The position numbers were made by a program, and so were the translations under genes. Below are positions 13,963 to 20,230 of a DNA stretch of 20,675 nucleotides, one piece after another. A model generated the notes under the pieces. The model saw nothing but the letters and a program-made list of their open reading frames with translations, had not been told where the DNA came from and ran no database searches. This stretch comes from a virus, in IMG/VR virus record IMGVR_UViG_3300017951_000175, positions 1 through 20,675 of that record, one strand, 5' to 3'. How positions within the stretch are numbered: the stretch's first letter is position 1; every line of letters starts with the position of its first letter.

Positions 13963-14504
13963 AACCGCTTCGATGGCAAATTGAAAAATTTGAAACACCT
14001 GAATTTTGCCGAGACATGATTCAGCGGGCTGAATCAATAGGCTTTGAAAAAGCCACAATTACAACGCCTGGCGGCCCTGTTCTTAGAATTGAGTATCGCC
14101 ATAATGATCGTGTAATTTTTGACGACTGGAATCTGGCAGCTAAACTCTTTCAAAAAATTAAGGACGATCCGAGATTGCACAATCCTGGGTGGGAGTGTAT
14201 TGGTCTTAATGAGCGTTTTAAGATATACAGGTACTCAGGTCCTAATCAGTACTTTGCCTCACATTATGACGGTAGTTTTGAAAGAATTCCTTTTGTTGAA
14301 CAAAGTTGGGTGACAATGCTTGTATATCTAAATGAAGATTTCGAAGGCGGTCAAACTTCTTTTATTGACGGAGAAGTCGAACCTAAGACAGGATTGGCAG
14401 CTTTTATGACACAACACAATTATCTTCATGAAGCTCGCGAAGCGCTAGGCGGTGCAAAATACGTGCTAAGAACTGATGTTATGTATAGGAAGATCGAAGA
14501 ATGA
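13959..14504 (+). CDS. 2-oxoglutarate/Fe(II)-dependent oxygenase (prolyl 4-hydroxylase-like)
   Basis: 181 residues with the double-stranded beta-helix motifs of the P4H superfamily: HYD (H102, D104) and H157 for Fe(II), the YLNEDFEGGQTSFI segment (123-136), and R171 in the position that often holds the 2-oxoglutarate-binding basic residue. These enzymes hydroxylate protein side chains or nucleic acid bases. Related genes are common in T4-like marine phages, where the substrate is unknown. ATG 13959 lies in an ATGA overlap with GAGGAG 9 nt before it. Confidence 0.82.
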   Translation: MKPLRWQIEKFETPEFCRDMIQRAESIGFEKATITTPGGPVLRIEYRHNDRVIFDDWNLAAKLFQKIKDDPRLHNPGWECIGLNERFKIYRYSGPNQYFASHYDGSFERIPFVEQSWVTMLVYLNEDFEGGQTSFIDGEVEPKTGLAAFMTQHNYLHEAREALGGAKYVLRTDVMYRKIEE

Positions 14505-14929
14505 GCGTTGGTTTTACAGGAACACAATTGGGGATGACAGAGATCCAAAAAAAGGCTGTAAAAAGAGCACTTGAGTTATTTAGAAAAGAAAACGACAAGT
14601 TTCATCATGGAGACTGCATAGGCGCTGATAGCGAGGCTCATCAAATCGCAAGAGAGATAGGATACTCTATTGTTCTTCATCCTCCGACAAAATCTTTAAA
14701 AAGGGCTTTTTGTAAGGCTGACAAAGAGGAGCAAGCCTTACCCTATCTTGAACGAAACCTTGAAATTGTAAAATCAACTCAAATTCTTTTGGCAACTCCT
14801 AAAGGAATGAGCGAAGAAAGAAGGTCGGGAACTTGGAGCACAATCCGTAAGGCAAAAAAGATGGGCAAAAAAGTTATGATTATTTTCCCCAGCGGACAAG
14901 TACAGATTCACAAGGAGATCGAAGAATGA
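14501..14929 (+). CDS. SLOG (DprA/LOG-like) Rossmann-fold protein
   Basis: 142 residues. The N-terminal VGFTGTQLGMT, then FHHGDCIGADSEAH (34-47) and the C-terminal RRSGTWSTIRKAKKMGKKVMII match the nucleotide-binding pattern of SLOG-superfamily proteins (DprA, LOG, YpsA-like). Such folds bind or hydrolyse nucleotides, NAD derivatives or ssDNA. The role in phages is unknown; candidates are nucleotide salvage or counter-defence signalling. The start ATG 14501 lies in an ATGA overlap after GGAAGATCGAAG. Confidence 0.65.
   Translation: MSVGFTGTQLGMTEIQKKAVKRALELFRKENDKFHHGDCIGADSEAHQIAREIGYSIVLHPPTKSLKRAFCKADKEEQALPYLERNLEIVKSTQILLATPKGMSEERRSGTWSTIRKAKKMGKKVMIIFPSGQVQIHKEIEE
14914..14929 (+). 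repeat. RBS/start cassette variant GGAGATCGAAGAATGA
   Basis: One base different from the three identical cassettes. It serves the ATG at 14926. A more diverged form (GGAAAGTGAAGAATGA, 15351-15366) precedes the ATG at 15363. Confidence 0.6.
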
Positions 14930-15366
14930 AAGTAGGGGATAGGGCGATAATGTCACACCCAGGAAAGAGAGACGGTGAGATTGGCGTCATAAAAGAAATA
15001 GATGTTCCAATTAAATCTCACCCTCATGATAATTGTCGTTGTGGGATTCGATTAGAAATTGGTAACGAGTTATGGCTTATTCATAGGAACTGGGTAAAAC
15101 CCTTAGACAAAGGCTGGAAGGGATGCGAGTTTATCGAAGTAGAGAACACAGACTCGCTGGGAAATAAGATTCGATCGATCTTTGTCCCTAGACCATCTAG
15201 CTTTTTTGGCGGATGGGCAAGACATCAATGGCTTAAAAGCTATTTCAAGCAAGAGTGTTCAATTGCCTCGCCAGAGTTTTGGAAAGTTCTCATTGAAAGA
15301 CATGGCAAACCAAAGATGCTTATTGAAGAAAACGGTGAATTTCGTGAAGAGGAAAGTGAAGAATGA
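14926..15366 (+). CDS. Hypothetical protein, 146 aa, with KOW/SH3-like N-terminus
   Basis: The N-terminal VGDRAIMSHPGKRDGEIGVIKEI...IGNELWLIHRNWVKPLD looks like a small beta-barrel of the KOW/SH3 kind (a binding domain), on pattern only. The rest contains aromatic-rich segments (SSFFGGWARHQWLKSYF) and a Glu-rich end. No family was recognised. ATGA overlaps on both sides place it in a translationally coupled chain with the SLOG and GIY-YIG genes. Confidence 0.55.
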   Translation: MKVGDRAIMSHPGKRDGEIGVIKEIDVPIKSHPHDNCRCGIRLEIGNELWLIHRNWVKPLDKGWKGCEFIEVENTDSLGNKIRSIFVPRPSSFFGGWARHQWLKSYFKQECSIASPEFWKVLIERHGKPKMLIEENGEFREEESEE

Positions 15367-16532
15367 ATAAGCTCTACGTCATCGCTGGAGAAAGAAACAT
15401 TAATGCTGCTCAAATAAATGGTGGTCTTTTTGCTAATGTAGGACAAACCACTAGAACAGTTCAAGAAAGATTAAGTGACAAAGACTACAAACAAAAATCT
15501 GCGGGCGGAAAATGGAAGATTATTCTTCAAGACATTCCTTTGGGAGAATTTGAAGACGCTCACATTCACGAGCAGCTTAGGAAAAGAAATGATGTCATAT
15601 GGGATCCAACTTCATCTAATACTGAAGAATTTCATTTTATCACTGATACTGGGAATGGAAATGAAGTCAAGCGAATCATTGACGAATGTATAGAAAATCT
15701 TGAAAGAACACATCCAGTACAATTGGAAAGTCTTACCCAGAAATTAGAAAAGTCAGGAGTGAAAAAAGCAATTGAATTTTCAGAACCTGGTATTTATTGG
15801 TTTAAAGTCAATTCTTTCTATGAAAGAATTGACAAAAACAACAGAAAGTATCTTATTGTAAGATTTAACAATGACAAAAAAGGATATCAAGAAGTATTTT
15901 GTTGGGCATGGGAAGGGCCTTATCCTAAGATAGGCGCTATTTTTCTTGCTTCTATCAAGAAGGGGAAAATAAGTCTAATGACTTCTTATGGAAGAATGAA
16001 ACTTATCTATGACGGACATTCAGATTCAACTCCTACAGAAGAATATTTTAAAAATGATAATATATTTTATGACGAGTATATTAGACAAATTGATGCTCTA
16101 AATAATGAGATAAAAACATTACGAAAAGCACATACAAATCAAACAAAAAGATTAGAAGAGGTAGAAAAAAGCGAAGCTCTTTTGTTAAACAATCTTAAAC
16201 TTTCAAAATCTGAGCTAGAGAGCGTCAGAAAAAATAATTTAGGATTTTTTTCAGGAATAATTACAGGAGTATGCTTGTGTGTATGCTTTTTTCTTTTAAT
16301 GTATAATATAAACAATATTTTTGTGAGCAATAATGCATTTTCTGCAAATACAATAGAAAATGTTGAAGAGCAAACTGCTGAAGTTGATTTTCAAAACGAA
16401 GAGATAAAAACACCTGTGTACACGGAAGAAGATGTACGCGTTATTAATGATTTTAGGCTACAGAGAGGCTTGCCTCCTATAAACATCTATAATGAGGAAG
16501 TTACCCGTGTACCTATTGAGGAAAACAAATGA
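15363..16532 (+). CDS. GIY-YIG-like domain protein with coiled coil and membrane helix
   Basis: 389 residues. The N-terminus (about 3-92) resembles GIY-YIG nucleases of the T5orf172/MUG113 type: LYVI, FANVGQTTR (23-31, the YIG-like strand with conserved R31), ERL, and a conserved acidic position in EDAHIHEQL (64-72) followed by TEEFHF. A middle domain of about residues 140-230 (GIYWFKVNSFYERID, LIVRFNN) looks like a beta-barrel. Then come a coiled coil (about 235-290), a single membrane helix (about 294-314, with Cys-rich GVCLCVCFF) and an acidic tail of about 70 residues. A membrane anchor is not usual for a homing endonuclease. It overlaps the topoisomerase medium subunit gene by 4 nt (ATGA). 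Confidence 0.6.
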   Translation: MNKLYVIAGERNINAAQINGGLFANVGQTTRTVQERLSDKDYKQKSAGGKWKIILQDIPLGEFEDAHIHEQLRKRNDVIWDPTSSNTEEFHFITDTGNGNEVKRIIDECIENLERTHPVQLESLTQKLEKSGVKKAIEFSEPGIYWFKVNSFYERIDKNNRKYLIVRFNNDKKGYQEVFCWAWEGPYPKIGAIFLASIKKGKISLMTSYGRMKLIYDGHSDSTPTEEYFKNDNIFYDEYIRQIDALNNEIKTLRKAHTNQTKRLEEVEKSEALLLNNLKLSKSELESVRKNNLGFFSGIITGVCLCVCFFLLMYNINNIFVSNNAFSANTIENVEEQTAEVDFQNEEIKTPVYTEEDVRVINDFRLQRGLPPINIYNEEVTRVPIEENK

Positions 16533-17869
16533 ACGCAATTAAAAGAAAAGCACAGGACTTTTTCGATACTGAATATCTTGGTTACGCGAGATATGTTGTC
16601 GAAAATCGTGCCATCCCAAGTCTAGTAGACGGCTTTAAACCAAGTCAGCGCAAGATTGCTTACGCGGCCAACAAGCTCTGGAAGACCGGCAAAGAAAAGC
16701 CGATGAAGGTCTTTCAGTTGGGCGGTCAAGCTGCAGCAATCTCGTTCTTCCACCACGGTTCTCTTGACGGAACCATTATCGGAATGACTCAAACGTTCAA
16801 GAATTCTATGCCTATCTTTCAGGGCGTGGGTCAGTTTGGTTCACTTAGATCTCCAGAGGCAGGTGCTCCTCGTTATATCGGCGTAAAGTTTAACGAAAAC
16901 TTTCGACGGCTCTATATGGACTTTGGTCTCACGACACCGAAGTTTGAGGAAGGCCAGGAGATCGAGCCCAAGTACTTCCTGCCGATTGTTCCCACAGTGC
17001 TGCTTAATGGTGGTTCAGGGATTGCTGTAGGATTCGCAACCAATATTTTGAACCGTAACCCATCTGACATCATCGAAGCTTGCCTGGATCATCTGTCCAA
17101 TCGGAAGATTAAACGACTCAAGCCATGGATTAACGGATTTTACGGCACAGTCACACCTGTTCCTGATACTCCTCGCAGTTGGATTTTTCACGGTGATTAT
17201 GTAGTCAAGAATACATCAACTGTTATTATCAATGAGATTCCTCCAGGCTGGACGTATGAGAAGTACGAGGCACATCTTGATAAACTCCAAGACAAGGGTG
17301 TCATTACAAGCTACGATGACGACTCTTCTGATAAGGTCAGTTACACGCTTAAGTTTCAAAGAGTTAAACTCAAAGCTTTGATTGACAAAAATAAGCTTGT
17401 GTCAACGCTTAAGCTTGAAGAAAAGCAGACTGAAAACATTACCACACTTGATGAAAACGGTGAGCTAAAGATTTTTGAAACAGCTGAAGACCTGCTCGCT
17501 TATTTTGTAGATTTTCGTCTAGGCTATTATGTCAAGCGTAAAGAATACCTTCTTGATAAAATTGACCGAGACTTATTTGTGATTGACAACAGAGTAAAGT
17601 TTATTAAGGCAATTATTGACCAGAAGCTTGAGCTAAGAAACAGAAAGCGTGCAGATGTAGAAAACGATCTGCCCGGTCTTGATATTCAGAAGCACGAAGA
17701 TTCTTATCGATATTTGCTTGATATGTCTGTGCACTCCCTGACAAAAGAAAAGTGGGAAGAGTTACAAAAGCGTGCTGCAGATCTAAAGAAAGAGCGTGCA
17801 AAGATTGAGAAGACCACACCAAAGGACTTTTACCGAAAAGACCTAAGAGATCTTAAGAAGTTTGTTTGA
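16529..17869 (+). CDS. Type II DNA topoisomerase, medium subunit (T4 gp52-like)
   Basis: 446 residues carrying the breakage-reunion domain of GyrA/ParC type: RAIPSLVDGFKPSQRKIAYA (27-46), the HHGSLDGTIIGMTQTF segment, and the catalytic tyrosine Y116 in GAPRYIGVKF, then NGGSGIAVGFATNI and the tower and coiled-coil helices. It ends without the C-terminal beta-pinwheel of GyrA, as expected for the T4-type enzyme, which relaxes but does not supercoil DNA. It would form the active enzyme with the large subunit encoded at 10686-12572. Eight other genes separate the two subunits. ATG 16529 is in an ATGA overlap after GAGGAAAAC. Confidence 0.93.
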   Translation: MNAIKRKAQDFFDTEYLGYARYVVENRAIPSLVDGFKPSQRKIAYAANKLWKTGKEKPMKVFQLGGQAAAISFFHHGSLDGTIIGMTQTFKNSMPIFQGVGQFGSLRSPEAGAPRYIGVKFNENFRRLYMDFGLTTPKFEEGQEIEPKYFLPIVPTVLLNGGSGIAVGFATNILNRNPSDIIEACLDHLSNRKIKRLKPWINGFYGTVTPVPDTPRSWIFHGDYVVKNTSTVIINEIPPGWTYEKYEAHLDKLQDKGVITSYDDDSSDKVSYTLKFQRVKLKALIDKNKLVSTLKLEEKQTENITTLDENGELKIFETAEDLLAYFVDFRLGYYVKRKEYLLDKIDRDLFVIDNRVKFIKAIIDQKLELRNRKRADVENDLPGLDIQKHEDSYRYLLDMSVHSLTKEKWEELQKRAADLKKERAKIEKTTPKDFYRKDLRDLKKFV

Positions 17870-17877
17870 TTGCTAGA

Positions 17878-17906
17878 GTGCATAAGATATAAATGTAATT
17901 TAAAAT
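17878..17906 (+). promoter_or_regulatory. Promoter of the GTGCAW-17-TAWAAT family
   Basis: GTGCAT at 17878-17883, 17 nt, TAAAAT at 17901-17906. It shares further flanking bases with the promoter at 19350-19378 (AGAGTGCATAA upstream, and ATAACTTCACCAAGGAGG versus ATATCTTCACAAGGAGG downstream). AAGGAGG at 17916-17922 and ATG at 17928 follow. Confidence 0.75.
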
Positions 17907-17927
17907 AACTTCACCAAGGAGGTTGAC

Positions 17928-18428
17928 ATGGGTGGAAAAGCTCACGGCGGAAAGCGTATTAACCGCGATACTGCATTGGCTCTATATTCTGAGATTGTAG
18001 ATCAGATGCCAACTGTAGAAAATGTAAAATTGTGTGGGAGCGCAAGACGTCTAAAGCCCACGTGCGGCGATCTGGACATCGTTGTCGTTCCTGCAGATGA
18101 CCCACAACTCAAGAAAGAGCTTGATGACTTTTTTGTCCGCATGTTCGGACATCAGAAGAGCGGAAAGCCTGCAAAGAATGGACTTTTCCGCGGAGTACAG
18201 ACAGAGTTCTATGTAGCATCTCCAAACAATTTTGGCACCTTTGTCCAGATGTGGACTGGCAGTGCCTATCATAACGTATCGCTGCGCCGAAAGGCGACGA
18301 AGATGGGATATTCACTTTCCCAGTACGGTCTTAAATGTAAATCTACAGGTGAGATTGTAGAATTCAAAAGTGAAGAGGAGCTCTATAAGGCTCTCAACAC
18401 GCCATTCAAGAAACCGGAGGATAGGTAA
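17928..18428 (+). CDS. Minimal family X DNA polymerase-like nucleotidyltransferase
   Basis: 166 residues covering the palm and thumb of family X polymerases: GSARRLKPTCGDLDIVVV (37-54; D48, D50), VQTEFYVA (90-97), MWTGSAYHNVSLRRKA (108-123, the FTGS/R helix) and a C-terminal SEEELYKAL...PEDR (148-166) as in EEDIYKALGL..PPELR. There is no 8-kDa lyase, helix-hairpin-helix or PHP domain, making it about the size of the African swine fever virus PolX. The third catalytic carboxylate appears to be Glu (E93) where pol beta has Asp. It may fill short gaps with the ligase. Start ATG 17928 has AAGGAGG at good distance. Confidence 0.82.
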   Translation: MGGKAHGGKRINRDTALALYSEIVDQMPTVENVKLCGSARRLKPTCGDLDIVVVPADDPQLKKELDDFFVRMFGHQKSGKPAKNGLFRGVQTEFYVASPNNFGTFVQMWTGSAYHNVSLRRKATKMGYSLSQYGLKCKSTGEIVEFKSEEELYKALNTPFKKPEDR

Positions 18429-18430
18429 TC

Positions 18431-18661
18431 ATGGCAAATACTGAAGTACTAAAAGAGTTTATTGGAAAGGTTAAGCAGCTCGAGTCTGAAAAGGAAGAGC
18501 TTAAGGAGTATGAGAAGCAGCTATTTGCTGAATACAAGGATCAGCTTGATATCAAGTCTTTTCGATACGCACTTCGTATTGCAAAGATCAAGCAGAAGCT
18601 TTCTCAAGTCGAAGATGCAGAAGTAGATCAGCAGCTTGAAGTTCTTCTCGAGCAGTTTTGA
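18431..18661 (+). CDS. GapR/DUF2312-like DNA-binding protein (tentative)
   Basis: 76 residues, mostly helical. FIGKVKQLESEKEELKEYEK...FAEYKDQLDIKSFRYALRIAKIKQKL lines up with the GapR pattern (I.RVERLE.EK.EI...IKEVYAEAKG.GFDVK.L.K..RIRK) through the two N-terminal helices and into the basic segment. GapR in Alphaproteobacteria binds overtwisted DNA and stimulates type II topoisomerases, so a place just downstream of a phage topoisomerase subunit is suggestive. The identity is by pattern, and a generic coiled-coil protein remains possible. ATG 18431 has GGAGG 11 nt before it; the stop overlaps the next ATG (TGATG). Confidence 0.55.
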   Translation: MANTEVLKEFIGKVKQLESEKEELKEYEKQLFAEYKDQLDIKSFRYALRIAKIKQKLSQVEDAEVDQQLEVLLEQF

Positions 18662-18897
18662 TGGATTCACCTGAGGTCGTTGAACTAAAGTCAGTTCTTG
18701 TAGACCATTGGGAAAATGCATTTCATGTGGTTGAATCAGGCTCAGAGTATAAGATCTATGTTGAATTAGACGATACAAATGAAAAGACTGATCTCTGGAA
18801 TCACATCCCGATGAAATTTAGAAAGAAATATGTATTGATATTTAAAGTTCCAACGGGTTACATTGATGTCTTCTTACGTTCTAAAACCAAAAGTTGA
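18661..18897 (+). CDS. Hypothetical protein, 78 aa
   Basis: ATG 18661 in a TGATG overlap with the preceding stop. The protein looks alpha-beta (VVELKSVLVDHWENAFHVVES, EYKIYVELDD, YVLIFKVPTGYIDVFL). No family was recognised. It overlaps the next gene by 32 nt in another frame. Confidence 0.55.
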   Translation: MDSPEVVELKSVLVDHWENAFHVVESGSEYKIYVELDDTNEKTDLWNHIPMKFRKKYVLIFKVPTGYIDVFLRSKTKS

Positions 18898-19348
18898 TGT
18901 TGTCATGGTGTCTAAAAAGACACGTGGCAAGTTTCCCGGAGAAAAAGCTCCTGTAGGAACATTAGGTTTGGTTTGGTCGAGCTGGACATCTAACTCAGTG
19001 TTTCATACACAAAAGATTTCTCTTTTGACTGCGAGCGGTGAAGTACTTTTTACAACAGCAAAATGTACAGACCTCGTTGGTGATATTACAAAATTTGACG
19101 ACCTTTATGAAGCTTACAAGAAATATGCAGAACTAAATTTTGTACCTATCTTTGGCTTTGTAAGAAAGCCTGAGAGCAAGTCTGAATTTATTATTGTAAA
19201 GTTTCTTTCTCGTGACAGAATCATGACTGTTCCTACAAGTTGTGTTCACTACGAAGATCTAGATGAAATATTCGAATCAAAAAAACAAGATAATTTTTAC
19301 TGCCTCAGAATTGAGCCTTGGTTCTTAAAGGCAAGAGATCTTTTGTAG
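18866..19348 (+). CDS. Hypothetical protein, 160 aa
   Basis: Starts at ATG 18866, which lacks a good Shine-Dalgarno sequence; ATG 18905 is an alternative that would avoid the overlap. The N-terminus is basic (KKTRGKFPGEKAPVGTLGLVWSSW), a possible SH3-like beta segment, followed by helix DDLYEAYKKYAELNF and more strands. No family was recognised. A predicted promoter begins inside its last codons. Confidence 0.6.
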   Translation: MSSYVLKPKVDVVMVSKKTRGKFPGEKAPVGTLGLVWSSWTSNSVFHTQKISLLTASGEVLFTTAKCTDLVGDITKFDDLYEAYKKYAELNFVPIFGFVRKPESKSEFIIVKFLSRDRIMTVPTSCVHYEDLDEIFESKKQDNFYCLRIEPWFLKARDLL

Positions 19349-19349
19349 A

Positions 19350-19378
19350 GTGCATAATTTCAATTAATGATTTAAAAT
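19350..19378 (+). promoter_or_regulatory. Promoter of the GTGCAW-17-TAWAAT family
   Basis: GTGCAT at 19350-19355, immediately after the preceding TAG, 17 nt, TAAAAT at 19373-19378. The flanks match the promoter at 17878-17906. AAGGAGG and ATG 19398 follow, giving a short leader of about 13 nt. Confidence 0.75.
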
Positions 19379-19397
19379 ATCTTCACAAGGAGGAAAA

Positions 19398-20165
19398 ATG
19401 AGCCTTTACATTACTGAAAACGATGCTAGAGAAATTCTGAGTCGCATGAAGGGATTCGAGTCAGACCTGCGCGGCGTTTACGAAAATTGGTCTTACGACT
19501 TCCGAGAAAATCTTGGCAGACGAAACGCTCTTGTGTCTATGGCGCAGGAAACTGAAACTGCACGTGTCTTGTCTCGTAAGTTTCGTGATGTTTCTTCTGA
19601 CGGTGCACCAGGTAAGCCTGATATTGTTATCGGTGAAATCAGCGCCGAGCTTGAGTGCAAATTGACAAGCGGATCTAGATCTGGTAATTCTGTCAACTTC
19701 GACTTTCGAACTGACTGGGAAACCATCTGTGATAAGGAGAAGCTTGACTACATCTACATTCTTGCAGATGAAAACTTCGAGAAGTTTGCCTTTCTCTTCT
19801 TTGAAGGTCTTACTCCCGATGACTTCTTTCCACCAGCAAGTGGTTCACGTGGAAAGTCTCGCATGAACAAGGAGAAGGGAATGAAGAAGTGCACTCCTCT
19901 CTTTGGAAGCTTTGTCAAGCGAAACGATGTGTACATCGAAGCAATCAATGCAGATATCAGAGATGCGACTGCAAGTTTTAGGACGCGCATGGAGGATTTG
20001 CATGGTCGATCTGCTTCTACTGAAAAGAAGAGGGACAGGATTCGAAAGCTCATCGCTTCTGAGATGGGTCGTCTCGAAAAGAAAATGGACAAACTCCAGG
20101 AGCGAATTGCATACTGGGAAGACTCTCCCGACAGTTTCACTTTCGTTCTTGAGAGTTTGAATTAA
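19398..20165 (+). CDS. PD-(D/E)XK-like nuclease (tentative)
   Basis: 255 residues. GKPDIVIGEISAELECK (72-88) fits the PD-(D/E)XK core: P74-D75, then E86-C87-K88 on the next strand, with E52 in an upstream helix as a possible extra ligand. The following NFDFRTDWETICDKEKLDYIYILAD is compatible with the rest of the core. The C-terminal third is a basic helical or coiled-coil region (about 195-240). The family covers restriction enzymes, recombination nucleases and resolvases; substrate and role are unknown. ATG 19398 has AAGGAGG upstream. It ends in an inverted repeat that embeds the next promoter. Confidence 0.6.
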   Translation: MSLYITENDAREILSRMKGFESDLRGVYENWSYDFRENLGRRNALVSMAQETETARVLSRKFRDVSSDGAPGKPDIVIGEISAELECKLTSGSRSGNSVNFDFRTDWETICDKEKLDYIYILADENFEKFAFLFFEGLTPDDFFPPASGSRGKSRMNKEKGMKKCTPLFGSFVKRNDVYIEAINADIRDATASFRTRMEDLHGRSASTEKKRDRIRKLIASEMGRLEKKMDKLQERIAYWEDSPDSFTFVLESLN

Positions 20166-20184
20166 TTGCACATTGAGTGCAATT
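20164..20184. repeat. Inverted repeat around the -35 of the RadA-like gene
   Basis: AATTGCAC (20164-20171), a 5-nt loop, and GTGCAATT (20177-20184), eight perfect base pairs. The right arm contains the GTGCAA -35 hexamer of the following promoter. No T-run follows, so this is more like an operator or a pair of opposed -35 elements than a terminator. Confidence 0.55.
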
Positions 20185-20205
20185 GCAACCTACTTAATGT
20201 ATAAT
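20177..20205 (+). promoter_or_regulatory. Promoter of the RadA-like gene, GTGCAW-17-TATAAT
   Basis: GTGCAA at 20177-20182, 17 nt, and TATAAT at 20200-20205; the best match to the family. AGGAG at 20221-20225 and the ATG at 20231 follow. Confidence 0.78.
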
Positions 20206-20230
20206 AAAAAAGCCAACAACAGGAGATAAA

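Noticed and set aside
20164-20184. Inverted repeat after the PD-(D/E)XK-like gene as an intrinsic terminator
   Set aside because: The stem is AT-rich, is not followed by a T-run, and overlaps the -35 of the next gene.
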